Positions 56,601-64,000 of a stretch of 64,000 bases of DNA are shown here, one piece after another (the stretch's first letter is position 1; the number at the start of each line of letters is the position of its first letter). The stretch covers positions 4,092,001 through 4,156,000 of the forward strand of contig NZ_CP113975.1 of the NCBI RefSeq assembly GCF_026870155.1, given 5' to 3'. Source of the DNA: Flavobacterium marginilacus. GTDB lineage: Bacteria; Bacteroidota; Bacteroidia; Flavobacteriales; Flavobacteriaceae. The notes below the pieces were generated by a model that ran no database searches, was not told where the DNA came from, and worked only from the letters and a program-made list of their open reading frames with translations. Position numbers and translations under genes: made by a program.

Positions 56601-57423
56601 TAGTATCACGATCAAGAATAATCTCATTACGCTCGATTGAAACCACCTCTCCAGTATCCTCATCAACGAAATCTTCATGCCATGTGTTCAAAACACGTGC
56701 AGCAAGTTTTCTACCAATATATTTTTTAAGACCAGTTTTTGACACTTTAATTTCTTCAGCAAGGTCAAAAATTTCAAGGATGTCCTTATCTCTTTCGAAA
56801 CCAATAGCACGGAATAAAGTTGTAACAGGTAATTTTTTCTTTCTATCGATATACGCGTACATTACGCTGTTGATATCGGTAGAAAATTCTATCCAAGATC
56901 CCTTAAAAGGAATAACTCTCGCAGAATATAATTTTGTTCCATTTGCATGGAATGACTGCCCAAAGAAAACACCCGGAGAACGGTGTAATTGTGAAACCAC
57001 AACTCGCTCTGCTCCATTGATAACAAAAGTACCACTTGGTGTCATGTAAGGTATTGTTCCAAGATAAACATCTTGTACAATAGTTTCAAAATCTTCGTGT
57101 TCAGGATCGGTACAATATAGTTTTAACCTAGCTTTTAAAGGCACACTATACGTAAGACCTCTTTCTATACATTCTTGAATGGTGTAACGTGGCGGATCTA
57201 CAAAGTAATCAAGGAATTCTAATACAAAGTTGTTTCTTGTGTCTGTAATTGGAAAGTTTTCCATGAAGGTATTGTACAACCCTTCGTCGCCTCTTTCGTC
57301 TGATTTAGTTTCTAATTGAAAAAAATCTTTAAACGATTTAACCTGAACATCTAAGAAATCTGGATATTGAGGTATGTTTTTGGTTGAGGCAAAATTCAAT
57401 CTTTCAGTCTGATTTGTTATCAT
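53611..57423 (-). CDS. rpoB: DNA-directed RNA polymerase subunit beta
   Basis: 1270 aa from [16 protein letters not shown]; a one-codon-longer start at 57426 is equally possible. Landmarks are [58 protein letters not shown] (rifampicin region, wild-type residues by eye), and [17 protein letters not shown]. At the C-terminus are [34 protein letters not shown]. Cotranscribed with the upstream ribosomal genes in most bacteria, though a hairpin sits in the 280-base rplL-rpoB gap here. Confidence 0.97.
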   Translation of the reverse strand: MITNQTERLNFASTKNIPQYPDFLDVQVKSFKDFFQLETKSDERGDEGLYNTFMENFPITDTRNNFVLEFLDYFVDPPRYTIQECIERGLTYSVPLKARLKLYCTDPEHEDFETIVQDVYLGTIPYMTPSGTFVINGAERVVVSQLHRSPGVFFGQSFHANGTKLYSARVIPFKGSWIEFSTDINSVMYAYIDRKKKLPVTTLFRAIGFERDKDILEIFDLAEEIKVSKTGLKKYIGRKLAARVLNTWHEDFVDEDTGEVVSIERNEIILDRDTIIDKDNVEEIIDSNVKSILLHKEDNNAVDYSIIHNTLQKDPTNSEKEAVEHIYRQLRNAEPPDEETARGIIDKLFFSDQRYNLGEVGRYRINKKLGLDTPMEKQVLTKEDIITIVKYLIELINSKAEIDDIDHLSNRRVRTVGEQLSQQFGVGLARMARTIRERMNVRDNEVFTPIDLINAKTLSSVINSFFGTNQLSQFMDQTNPLAEITHKRRLSALGPGGLSRERAGFEVRDVHYTHYGRLCPIETPEGPNIGLISSLGVYAKVNGMGFIETPYRKVNNGVVDLESTPIYLSAEEEEGMLIAQANIKMEDSGKITAENVIARQEGDFPVIDPSQVDYTDVAPNQIASISASLIPFLEHDDANRALMGSNMMRQAVPLIRPEAPIVGTGLERQVASDSRVLINAEGHGVVEYVDANIITIKYDRSEEERMVSFDADEKTYNLIKFRKTNQGTSINLKPIVRKGDRVIPGQVLSEGYATQNGELALGRNLKVAFMPWKGYNFEDAIVISEKVVRDDIFTSIHVDDYSLEVRDTKLGNEELTNDIPNVSEEATKDLDENGMIRIGAEVKPGDILIGKITPKGESDPTPEEKLLRAIFGDKAGDVKDASLKASPSLHGVVLDKKLFARAVKDKRKRTQDKDALGALEMEFEVKFVELKDRLIEKLFNIVNGKTSQGVMNDLGEEVLPKGKKYTQKMLYAVEDFAHLSKGQWVADDATNTMVNDLIHNYKIKLNDLQGALRREKFTITVGDELPSGILKLAKVYIAKKRKLKVGDKMAGRHGNKGIVARIVRHEDMPFLEDGTPVDIVLNPLGVPSRMNIGQIYETVLGWAGMNLGRKFATPIFDGASLDEINALTDEAGVPRFGHTHLYDGGTGERFHQAATVGVIYMLKLGHMVDDKMHARSIGPYSLITQQPLGGKAQFGGQRFGEMEVWALEAYGASSTLREILTVKSDDVIGRAKTYEAIVKGETMPEPGLPESFNVLMHELKGLGLDLRLEE

Positions 57424-57642
57424 CAATGGACAAAATTTTGATTAAAAAAAAGTAATTTTTGTGTGTAAAAACACTGTTCAATTTATAAAACAATCTATAC
57501 TTTCTTTTTGTAATCGATACATCTTTAAAAACCAACAAATAAAAAACATTGTGAATTTTCTTTCTTCGTATTGATCAAAAACTTTTTCGTATTCTAAACT
57601 ATTTTATAATAAAACTTGATATAATTTTATTATACGAAAAAT

Positions 57643-57681
57643 GGTTTAGACCGTTGGACGTTTCTGTCCAAGGTCTAAACC
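57643..57681 (-). terminator. Attenuator-like hairpin between rplL and rpoB
   Basis: Long arms GGTTTAGACCGTTGGAC and GTCCAAGGTCTAAACC, followed on the minus strand by ATTTTTCG, 22 bases after the rplL stop. A partial terminator here is a known way to make less polymerase than ribosomal protein. Confidence 0.65.
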
Positions 57682-57702
57682 TACTTTTAAACTGGGGTTT
57701 TG

Positions 57703-58074
57703 TTATTTTAACTCAACAACTGCACCAGCTTCTTCTAAAGATTTTTTAAGACCTTCAGCCTCTTCTTTAGTTACACCTTCTTTAACGTTGCTTGGAGCAC
57801 CGTCAACTACATCTTTAGCTTCTTTCAAACCTAAACCTGTAAGTTCTTTAACTAATTTTACAACAGCTAATTTAGAAGCTCCAGCCTCTTTCAATACAAC
57901 TGTAAATTCAGTTTGAGCTTCTTCAGCAGCACCTTCACTACCACCAGCCGCAACTACTACAGCTGCAGCAGCTGGTTCGATACCGTACTCATCTTTCAAT
58001 ATTGTTGCTAATTCGTTAACTTCTTTAACTGTAAGGTTAACTAATTGCTCTGCGAATTGTTTCAAATCTGCCAT
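57703..58074 (-). CDS. rplL: Ribosomal protein bL12 (L7/L12)
   Basis: A 123-aa stalk protein of the 50S subunit. It has N-terminal dimerisation region [26 protein letters not shown], an Ala-rich hinge ([18 protein letters not shown]), and a C-terminal factor-binding domain ([28 protein letters not shown]). It lies 96 bases downstream of rplJ. Confidence 0.97.
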   Translation of the reverse strand: MADLKQFAEQLVNLTVKEVNELATILKDEYGIEPAAAAVVVAAGGSEGAAEEAQTEFTVVLKEAGASKLAVVKLVKELTGLGLKEAKDVVDGAPSNVKEGVTKEEAEGLKKSLEEAGAVVELK

Positions 58075-58170
58075 TTTTTCTATCTTTTTTTAAAATGATT
58101 TGTAAAAATATAATTTATTTATTGTGCGCTATTTTAAGCAACAAGGAAATAAATTTCCTCATTTTGAGTA

Positions 58171-58671
58171 TTAAGCTTCAGCCTCTTCGCTGCCAGCAAA
58201 TTGGTTTTGTAAAGCAGAAATAACTCTTTGAGCTGGTGATTGTAATAATCCAATAATTTCACCGATAAGCTCTTCTTTAGATTTAATAGTAGCTAATGCA
58301 TCTAATTGGTCATCACCAAGGTAAATTTCAGAATTGATATAAGCCCCTTTCAATACAGGTTTTGCTGATTTTTTTCTAAAATCTTTGATAATTTTTCCAG
58401 GTGCATTTGCAACATCAGCAATGAATATAGCACTGTTACCTGCCAAAACAGAAGGTAAATCTCCATAGTCATTATCTGAAGCTTCCATTGCTTTTGCAAG
58501 CAAAGTGTTTTTTACTACCTCTAATTTAACACCTGCTTTAAAACAAGCTCTTCTCAAGTTTGAAGTTGTTTCTGCGTCTAATCCAGAAATATCAGATACA
58601 TAAATGATGTTTGTACCAGCTAACTGTGCAGTTAAATCTTCAATCGCGATTGATTTTTCTTCTCTAGTCAT
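58171..58671 (-). CDS. rplJ: Ribosomal protein uL10
   Basis: A 166-aa stalk base protein that binds L12 dimers through its C-terminal helix (SPAQRVISALQNQFAGSEE). The N-terminal domain (TREEKSIAIEDLTAQLAGTNIIYVSDISGL) binds rRNA. It starts 22 bases after rplA; one transcription unit with rplK, rplA and rplL. Confidence 0.97.
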   Translation of the reverse strand: MTREEKSIAIEDLTAQLAGTNIIYVSDISGLDAETTSNLRRACFKAGVKLEVVKNTLLAKAMEASDNDYGDLPSVLAGNSAIFIADVANAPGKIIKDFRKKSAKPVLKGAYINSEIYLGDDQLDALATIKSKEELIGEIIGLLQSPAQRVISALQNQFAGSEEAEA

Positions 58672-58693
58672 ACTAAAAATTATTAACTACCAA

Positions 58694-59383
58694 TTATACT
58701 GCTTTTGGATCCAATGCAATAGCAGGACTCATTGTGCTTGTAAGGTGAATACCTTTAATGTATGTACCTTTAGCAGCAGTTGGTTTAAGTTTGATTAATG
58801 TTTGAATAATTTCGTGTGCGTTGTCAACAATTTGCTCAGCTCCAAAAGAAACTTTACCAATTCCTGCATGAACGATACCAGTTTTATCAACTTTAAAGTC
58901 AATTTTACCAGCTTTTACCTCTGCAACAGCTTTTGCAACATCCATAGTTACAGTACCTGTTTTAGGGTTTGGCATTAAACCTCTAGGACCTAAAATACGA
59001 CCTAATGGACCTAATTTACCCATAACAGCAGGCATAGTGATAATTACATCAACATCTGTCCAACCGTCTTTAATTTTTTGCAGGTAATCATCAAGACCAA
59101 CATGATCTGCTCCTGCTTCTTTAGCTTCCGCTTCTTTATCTGGAGTAACCAATGCCAATACTTTTACATCTTTACCTGTTCCGTGAGGCAATGTTACTAC
59201 ACCTCTCACCATTTGATTCGCTTTTCTTGGATCAACACCCAAACGAACTGCGATATCAACAGACTCATCAAATTTTGCAGAAGCAACAACTTTAAGTAAT
59301 GCAGCGGCATCTTTTAAAGAGTATAATTTGTTCTTTTCAATTTTTGAAGCAGCCTCTTTTTGCTTTTTTGTCAATTTTGCCAT
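58694..59383 (-). CDS. rplA: Ribosomal protein uL1
   Basis: A 229-aa protein of the mobile L1 stalk. It has [37 protein letters not shown] and [21 protein letters not shown] (the rRNA-binding loop). Starts 13 bases after rplK. In other bacteria L1 represses its own operon; a matching leader hairpin was not identified here. Confidence 0.97.
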   Translation of the reverse strand: MAKLTKKQKEAASKIEKNKLYSLKDAAALLKVVASAKFDESVDIAVRLGVDPRKANQMVRGVVTLPHGTGKDVKVLALVTPDKEAEAKEAGADHVGLDDYLQKIKDGWTDVDVIITMPAVMGKLGPLGRILGPRGLMPNPKTGTVTMDVAKAVAEVKAGKIDFKVDKTGIVHAGIGKVSFGAEQIVDNAHEIIQTLIKLKPTAAKGTYIKGIHLTSTMSPAIALDPKAV

Positions 59384-59396
59384 GTCTTTCTCTTAA

Positions 59397-59834
59397 TTAA
59401 AAAGGAGAATCTCCTGATACAGTTATACCCATAGATCTAGCTGTTCCAGCAATCATGCTCATAGCAGATTCGATTGTGAATGCATTTAAATCTACCATTT
59501 TATCTTCAGCAATTGCCTTGATAACATCCCAAGTAACGCTAGCTACTTTTTTACGATTTGGTTCACCTGATCCGGACTTTAGCTTTGCTGCTTCCATTAA
59601 CTGTACTGCAGCTGGAGGAGTCTTAACAACAAAATCAAATGATTTGTCTTTGTACACAGTGATTTGCACTGGACAAATTTTGCCAGGTTTATCCTGAGTT
59701 CTAGCATTAAACTGCTTACAAAACTCCATGATGTTTACCCCAGCAGCTCCTAAAGCAGGTCCAACCGGTGGCGACGGGTTCGCAGCACCTCCCTTAACTT
59801 GTAGTTTAACTACCTTACTAATTTCTTTAGCCAT
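59397..59834 (-). CDS. rplK: Ribosomal protein uL11
   Basis: A 145-aa protein of the GTPase-associated centre. The start is [13 protein letters not shown]; the nine extra codons to 59861 are not family-like. It has [29 protein letters not shown], and the C-terminal rRNA-binding domain ends [16 protein letters not shown]. Confidence 0.97.
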   Translation of the reverse strand: MAKEISKVVKLQVKGGAANPSPPVGPALGAAGVNIMEFCKQFNARTQDKPGKICPVQITVYKDKSFDFVVKTPPAAVQLMEAAKLKSGSGEPNRKKVASVTWDVIKAIAEDKMVDLNAFTIESAMSMIAGTARSMGITVSGDSPF

Positions 59835-59900
59835 TTTTAAAAAATTTAACACCACAATCATAGGAAGCGATTGCAGTGGTTATTATAGATGTAACAAAAA

Positions 59901-60452
59901 TTATACTTTTTCAACCTGCATGAAACTCAATTCCAAAGGTGTTTTTCTTCCGAAAATTTTCACCATTACTTCAAGTTTACGCTTTTCTTCATTTATTTTT
60001 TCAACTGTACCATTAAAGCCATTAAAAGGACCATCGATCACTTTAATAGTTTCACCCAAGCTGAAAGGAATTGAACGAGTATCTGTGTTTACAGCTAACT
60101 CATCAACTTTACCTAACATTCTATTCACTTCTGACATTCTTAATGGAACCGGCTCACCGCCTTTGGTTTCACCCAAAAAGCCAATAACACTTGTGATAGA
60201 CTTAATAATATGAGGAATTTCCCCAACAAGATTGGCTTCCAACATAACATAACCTGGAAAATAAACTTTATCTTTTGATAATTTTTTACCTTCTTTTACA
60301 GTAACTACTTTTTCAGTAGGCACAAGAACCTGCGAGACATAATCACTCATTCCTAATCGAGCTATTTCTGTTTCGATATAAGCTTTCACTTTATTTTCTT
60401 GCCCGCTAACCGCACGAACGACATACCACTTTTTTATATTATTATCGGCCAT
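59901..60452 (-). CDS. nusG: Transcription termination/antitermination factor NusG
   Basis: A 183-aa RNA polymerase-binding factor. The NGN domain starts KKWYVVRAVSGQENKVKAYIE and contains YFPGYVMLEANLVGEIPHIIKS; the C-terminal KOW domain has GETIKVIDGPFNGFNGTVEKINEEKRKLEV. Placed between secE and rplK as in most bacteria. Confidence 0.97.
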   Translation of the reverse strand: MADNNIKKWYVVRAVSGQENKVKAYIETEIARLGMSDYVSQVLVPTEKVVTVKEGKKLSKDKVYFPGYVMLEANLVGEIPHIIKSITSVIGFLGETKGGEPVPLRMSEVNRMLGKVDELAVNTDTRSIPFSLGETIKVIDGPFNGFNGTVEKINEEKRKLEVMVKIFGRKTPLELSFMQVEKV

Positions 60453-60461
60453 TACAAAAAA

Positions 60462-60659
60462 TTACGCTTTAATCCAGTTAAAAAATACAGCCAATGTTTT
60501 TGCACACACTTCATCAGTTCCCCATGTTGCCAAAGCAAATACCACGGAAAACACTGCTACAACAATAGTAAGACGCTGTATCTCAGCCCATTCCGGCCAA
60601 GTCACATTTGATTTTAATTCCTCAAATGATTCCGATATGTAATTAACAACTTTTGTCAT
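60462..60659 (-). CDS. secE: Preprotein translocase subunit SecE
   Basis: A 65-aa single-helix form of SecE. The start is MTKVVNYISESFEELKSNVTWPEW; the longer frame to 60707 runs into the tRNA-Trp gene. The amphipathic SNVTWPEWAEIQRLT precedes one membrane helix (TIVVAVFSVVFALATWGTDEV). Starts 18 bases after tRNA-Trp and 9 bases before nusG. Confidence 0.94.
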   Translation of the reverse strand: MTKVVNYISESFEELKSNVTWPEWAEIQRLTIVVAVFSVVFALATWGTDEVCAKTLAVFFNWIKA

Positions 60660-60677
60660 AGTGATTAGTTTATTTTG

Positions 60678-60748
60678 CACGGGCGGAGGGATTCGAACCC
60701 CCATCAACGGTTTTGGAGACCGCTATTCTACCCTTGAACTACGCCCGT
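60678..60748 (-). tRNA. tRNA-Trp (CCA anticodon)
   Basis: Seven-base acceptor ACGGGCG/CGCCCGT, anticodon loop with CCA inside GGTCT...AAACC-type stem, TTCGAAT T-loop, discriminator G as expected for Trp. CCA tail is not fully encoded. Confidence 0.93.
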
Positions 60749-60757
60749 AGTTATAAA

Positions 60758-60781
60758 CCAGTGCCGTCTAAACGACACTGG
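60758..60781 (-). promoter_or_regulatory. Hairpin between tuf and tRNA-Trp
   Basis: CCAGTGCCGT and ACGACACTGG arms (one mismatch) with a 4-base loop, followed on the minus strand by TTTATAA. It could be a weak terminator or processing site in the tuf-tRNA-secE transcript. Confidence 0.5.
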
Positions 60782-60800
60782 CTTGGTAATTTATATAGTA

Positions 60801-61988
60801 TTAAGCTACAATTTCAGTTACCTGACCTGCACCTACTGTTCTACCACCTTCACGGATAGCGAAACGTAAACCTACGCTCATAGCGATTGGACTTAATAAA
60901 GTAACATTGATAGTTAAGTTATCACCTGGCATTACCATCTCTACACCTTCTGGTAAAGTAATGATTCCTGTTACGTCAGTTGTACGTACATAGAATTGCG
61001 GACGGTAGTTATTATGGAATGGAGTATGACGTCCACCTTCTTCTTTTTTCAAGATATACACCTCAGCTTTAAAAGTAGCGTGTGGTTTAACAGATCCTGG
61101 CTTAATGATAACCATACCTCTTTTGATAGATTCTTTATCAATACCTCTCAACAATAAACCTACGTTATCTCCAGCTTCACCTCTGTCAAGGATTTTACGG
61201 AACATCTCAACTCCAGTGATAGTAGAAGTCAATTTCTCAGCTCCCATACCAATGATTTCAACTGGATCTCCAGTATTAGCAACTCCAGTTTCGATACGAC
61301 CTGTAGCAACAGTTCCACGACCTGTAATTGTAAATACGTCTTCAACCGGCATCAAGAATGGTTTAGCAACGTCACGAACTGGCTCTTCGATCCAAGCATC
61401 AACAGCTTCCATTAATTCAATAATTTTAGGAACCCATGCAGCATCATTATTCAAACCACCTAAAGCAGAACCTTGAATAACTGGACAGTTGTCTCCATCG
61501 TACTCATAGAAAGATAATAAATCTCTAATTTCCATTTCAACAAGCTCTAACAACTCAGCATCATCAACCATATCCACTTTGTTCATGAAAACAACAATTC
61601 TAGGAATACCTACCTGACGTCCTAAAAGGATGTGCTCACGTGTTTGTGGCATTGGTCCGTCAGTTGCAGCTACAACAAGAATAGCACCATCCATTTGAGC
61701 AGCACCAGTAACCATGTTCTTTACGTAATCCGCGTGACCTGGACAGTCAACGTGTGCGTAGTGACGGTTAGCAGTTTCGTACTCAACGTGTGATGTATTA
61801 ATAGTAATACCTCTTTCTTTTTCTTCAGGGGCATTATCAATTTGATCAAATGATTTTGCTTGACAGTAACCAGCATCAGATAACACTTTTGTGATTGCTG
61901 CTGTTAAAGTAGTTTTACCGTGATCTACGTGTCCGATCGTACCAATATTTAAGTGCGGTTTCGAACGGTTAAAGGTTTCTTTTGCCAT
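60801..61988 (-). CDS. tuf: Elongation factor Tu
   Basis: 395 aa. It has [18 protein letters not shown] (G1), [14 protein letters not shown] (switch 1), [12 protein letters not shown] (G3), MNKVDMVDD (G4) and QGSALGG (G5). The two beta-barrel domains end with [23 protein letters not shown]. tRNA genes on both sides, the usual Bacteroidota arrangement. Confidence 0.98.
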   Translation of the reverse strand: MAKETFNRSKPHLNIGTIGHVDHGKTTLTAAITKVLSDAGYCQAKSFDQIDNAPEEKERGITINTSHVEYETANRHYAHVDCPGHADYVKNMVTGAAQMDGAILVVAATDGPMPQTREHILLGRQVGIPRIVVFMNKVDMVDDAELLELVEMEIRDLLSFYEYDGDNCPVIQGSALGGLNNDAAWVPKIIELMEAVDAWIEEPVRDVAKPFLMPVEDVFTITGRGTVATGRIETGVANTGDPVEIIGMGAEKLTSTITGVEMFRKILDRGEAGDNVGLLLRGIDKESIKRGMVIIKPGSVKPHATFKAEVYILKKEEGGRHTPFHNNYRPQFYVRTTDVTGIITLPEGVEMVMPGDNLTINVTLLSPIAMSVGLRFAIREGGRTVGAGQVTEIVA

Positions 61989-62042
61989 TTTACTTAATTT
62001 TTAATCTAGTTTATATATTTATTTCAATTTCCTACTTACTTG

Positions 62043-62114
62043 AGCCAACTACGGGAATTGAACCCGTGACCTCTTCCTTACCAAGGAAGCACTCTACCCC
62101 TGAGCTAAGTCGGC
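62043..62114 (-). tRNA. tRNA-Thr (GGT anticodon)
   Basis: Acceptor GCCGACT/AGTTGGC, D-arm TAGCTCAGGGGTAGAGTGC, anticodon stem CTTCC/GGAAG with loop TTGGTAA (GGT), T-loop TTCAATT, discriminator T. Confidence 0.92.
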
Positions 62115-62175
62115 AGAATCCCTGTTAAGGATTTTACAATTTTCAATTCAGAATTCTAAATCTCAAATCATTTTG

Positions 62176-62256
62176 TGGGGAGAGCAGGATTCGAACCTGC
62201 GAAGTTCACACAGCAGATTTACAGTCTGCCCTCGTTGGCCGCTTGAGTATCTCCCC
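62176..62256 (-). tRNA. tRNA-Tyr (GTA anticodon)
   Basis: Acceptor GGGGAGA/TCTCCCC, anticodon loop CTGTAAA between GCAGA and TCTGC, a long variable arm (TGTGTGAACTTC) typical of Tyr tRNA, TTCGAAT T-loop, discriminator A. Confidence 0.93.
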
Positions 62257-62323
62257 CTTTTTTTTTATTAAAATTCCAATACCTTAAAGAACCCGTTTCA
62301 AATCGCATTTGAAACAAAAAAAG

Positions 62324-62397
62324 AGCCGGCGGAGGGACTCGAACCCACGACCTGCTGATTACAAATCAGCTGCTCTAGCCAACTGAGCTACGCTGGC
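62324..62397 (-). tRNA. tRNA-Thr (TGT anticodon)
   Basis: Acceptor GCCAGCG/CGCCGGC with one A-C mismatch, D-arm GTAGCTCAGTTGGCTAGAGC, anticodon stem GCTGA/TCAGC with loop TTTGTAA (TGT), T-loop TTCGAGT. The gene set Thr-Tyr-Thr precedes tuf. Confidence 0.9.
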
Positions 62398-62488
62398 GAT
62401 TTCAATAAAAAAAGTCCGCTATTTCTAACGGACTGCAAATGTAGATATTTTATCCTTTAATCAAAACATTTTTTTAAAAAAAATTAAA

Positions 62489-62791
62489 TTAAATATGTGT
62501 TCTTAACTTTTCTTTACGTTTTACAAGCAATCGCTCTAAAGATTCCGCTGCCTGTTCGACTGCTTCTTCAAAGGATTTACATTGTTTTTCAACCAAAAAA
62601 TCATCCCCAGGGACATTAATCTTTATCTCAACATTTTTATTTTCCTTTTCACTTGTCTTTTCAACTTTCAAAAAAACATCAGAAGAAACAACTCTGTCAT
62701 AATATTTTTCCAACTTATCCATTCTTTCCTGAACGAAATCTACCAGCTTTTTGTCAACAGTAAAGTTAACCGCATGAACATTTACCTTCAT
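62489..62791 (-). CDS. raiA: Ribosome hibernation/association factor (HPF/RaiA family, short form)
   Basis: A 100-aa product. MKVNVHAVNFTVDKKLVDFVQERMDKLEKYYDRVVSSDVF and the closing FEEAVEQAAESLERLLVKRKEK are typical of the S30AE/HPF short form. It binds the 30S decoding region in stationary phase. Its basic C-terminal tail KRKEKLRTHI is short, so it is not the long dimerising type. It lies behind xerC and ahead of the tRNA cluster. Confidence 0.9.
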   Translation of the reverse strand: MKVNVHAVNFTVDKKLVDFVQERMDKLEKYYDRVVSSDVFLKVEKTSEKENKNVEIKINVPGDDFLVEKQCKSFEEAVEQAAESLERLLVKRKEKLRTHI

Positions 62792-62825
62792 AATCTATCT
62801 TTTTAATAGTTAAACACTTTTTGAA

Positions 62826-63725
62826 TTATTTTCTATTCCTAGGATGCGCTTCTTTATACACCTTTTTAAGTTCATTCAAACTACTATGAGTATAAACCTG
62901 CGTAGAAGCCAAACTGGAATGCCCCAATAATTCTTTTACTGAATTCAAATCAGCTCCGTTATTTAATAAATGAGTCGCAAATGTATGACGTAATATATGA
63001 GGACTTTTTTTTACCTTTTCGGAGACACTACTAAAGTATGAATTTATTAATCGATACACAAAAGAATCATTCAATTTTAACCCTTTTTTTGTTAGAAAAA
63101 GATAATCCTCATCCTCAATATTTTCCAACACAGAACGTTCCTTTACATACAACACTAACTGTTCCATAACCACACCCAAAACAGGCAGAATCCGCTCTTT
63201 ATCCCTCTTCCCTAACACCTTTATAGTACCGGCCACGAAATTCACATTCGAAAGTTTTAATTGGATTAGCTCTGCCCTTCGGATTCCGGCAGTATAAAAC
63301 AATTCTACAATAAGCCTATCCCTCACCTCCTGAAATCCTTCAGGAGCCGAATTACAAGACAAAGCCTCAACCAATTCTTTTTCCGAAAAAGGAATCTGAA
63401 GTTTTTTTTCTGTTTTTAAAGCCTTATGCTTCAACAAAGGACTAACCTGAATCTGTTTAATTTTTAATAGAAATTTATAAAACGCTTTAAGGGAGGCAAT
63501 TTTTCTATTCACAGTAACATTAGAAACACCATCATCAACAAGCAAAACAATCCAGCTTCTAATCTGGTTATAATTCACCTGATCAATAGTATCCTGACCG
63601 AAACACTCCCTATTAAAAACCTCAAAAAAAGAGAGATCATTTAAGTAAGCATTTACCGTATGCGGAGAGTATTTTTTTTCCAGCTGCAGATAATCTCTAA
63701 ATGCATCTTTATTATTTGTAGTCAT
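62826..63725 (-). CDS. xerC: Tyrosine recombinase XerC/XerD
   Basis: A 299-aa product from MTTNNKDAFRDY; the frame up to 63746 lies inside a terminator. SAM-like N-terminal domain (YLQLEKKYSPHTVNAYLNDLSFF) and catalytic domain with Arg in TAGIRRAELIQL, HxxR in SPHILRHTFATHLL, GHSSLASTQVYTH with the Tyr nucleophile. It is a chromosome dimer-resolution type enzyme. The integron-integrase-specific extra segment near the HxxR motif is not seen, so it is not an IntI for the array at 11-18 kb. Confidence 0.92.
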   Translation of the reverse strand: MTTNNKDAFRDYLQLEKKYSPHTVNAYLNDLSFFEVFNRECFGQDTIDQVNYNQIRSWIVLLVDDGVSNVTVNRKIASLKAFYKFLLKIKQIQVSPLLKHKALKTEKKLQIPFSEKELVEALSCNSAPEGFQEVRDRLIVELFYTAGIRRAELIQLKLSNVNFVAGTIKVLGKRDKERILPVLGVVMEQLVLYVKERSVLENIEDEDYLFLTKKGLKLNDSFVYRLINSYFSSVSEKVKKSPHILRHTFATHLLNNGADLNSVKELLGHSSLASTQVYTHSSLNELKKVYKEAHPRNRK

Positions 63726-63775
63726 AAAAAAAACCGTTAGCATCAAAGTTAAGAAACTTTAATTACTAACGGTAA
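63726..63775 (-). terminator. Rho-independent terminator after rpsU
   Basis: On the minus strand CCGTTAG...AAAGTT and AACTTT...CTAACGG arms with a small loop and eight T, 27 bases after the rpsU stop. It overlaps the longer xerC start, supporting 63725. Confidence 0.8.
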
Positions 63776-63802
63776 TTTATTTTAAAATGCAGTTAATAAG
63801 TA

Positions 63803-64000
63803 TTAAATATTCTCAATACTATCTCTTAATCCTTGAATATAAGCTGCTTTTTGGAATTTCATTCTATTTGTAACTGACGGCTTAATGAAAGCAGTACGTG
63901 CTCTTAATTGTCTTACAGTTCCAGTTTTATCGAATTTTCTTTTGTAGCGCTTAAGTGCTCTATCGATATTTTCTCCGTCTTTAATTGGTATAATTAACAT
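63803..64000 (-). CDS. rpsU: Ribosomal protein bS21
   Basis: A 65-aa basic 30S protein. MLIIPIKDGENIDRALKRYKRKFDKTGTVRQLRARTAFIKPSVTNRMKFQKAAYIQ is the full Bacteroidota-type sequence. The start codon occupies the last three bases of the window, so the gene is complete, but its upstream region is not seen. Confidence 0.95.
   Translation of the reverse strand: MLIIPIKDGENIDRALKRYKRKFDKTGTVRQLRARTAFIKPSVTNRMKFQKAAYIQGLRDSIENI

Noticed and set aside
62115..62175. A tRNA-Gly gene between the tRNA-Tyr and tRNA-Thr genes
   Set aside because: The 61-base gap is too short and has no tRNA arms.
62826..63725. Tyrosine recombinase as the integrase of the cassette array
   Set aside because: It has the ordinary XerC/D motifs, sits in a core block with rpsU and raiA, and shows no extra IntI segment.

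Overview
The window looks like chromosomal DNA of a flavobacterium (Bacteroidota). Four things point there: AT-rich DNA, -7 promoter boxes of the Bacteroidota form TAnnTTTG, a long-form GAPDH with an N-terminal extension, and the block rpsU-xerC-raiA-tRNA(Thr,Tyr,Thr)-tuf-tRNA(Trp)-secE-nusG-rplK-rplA-rplJ-rplL-rpoB-rpoC. Species is not decided here.

Layout. 0-10.6 kb is core metabolism and envelope: methylmalonyl-CoA mutase, a lysozyme-like protein, a dapF-acetyltransferase-mltG group, a Do-like periplasmic protease and GAPDH. 10.6-18.7 kb is accessory: eight small genes, all on the + strand and mostly unrecognised, separated by repeated imperfect palindromes that end in GTTA. This has the layout of an integron gene-cassette array (ORF then attC), but no integron integrase is present. 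One attC-like site is split by a short group II intron, without a reverse transcriptase, lying on the opposite strand. A second palindrome family with a similar GTTA end separates the later cassettes. 18.9-20.2 kb and 34.0-35.2 kb hold two paralogous two-gene modules (an unknown ~165-aa protein and a 120-aa HTH/coiled-coil protein). Each has its own tandem array of 22/44-bp period between the genes; the repeat sequences differ but the periods agree.

20.8-27 kb holds two amidohydrolase-family secreted proteins and a DUF885 lipoprotein peptidase. 27.3-31.1 kb has a DUF1801 protein, an Lrp regulator divergent from alanine dehydrogenase, and an amino-acid permease. 31.3-33.6 kb encodes a LysM-NlpC/P60 hydrolase and a hemolysin III family membrane protein. 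33.6-37.7 kb is a second accessory island: a MITE copy, the second HTH module, a NACHT NTPase with an in-frame stop near its 3' end, and a nested palindromic element.

37.8-64 kb is core, almost all on the - strand: two different aconitases side by side, a MoxR ATPase, a SurA-like PPIase, RF3 (on +), then rpoC, rpoB, the L7/L12-L10-L1-L11 genes, nusG, secE, tRNAs, tuf, raiA, xerC and rpsU. The most unusual content is the integrase-less cassette array with its intron and the paired HTH/tandem-array modules. All calls are from reading the sequence; no database search was run.
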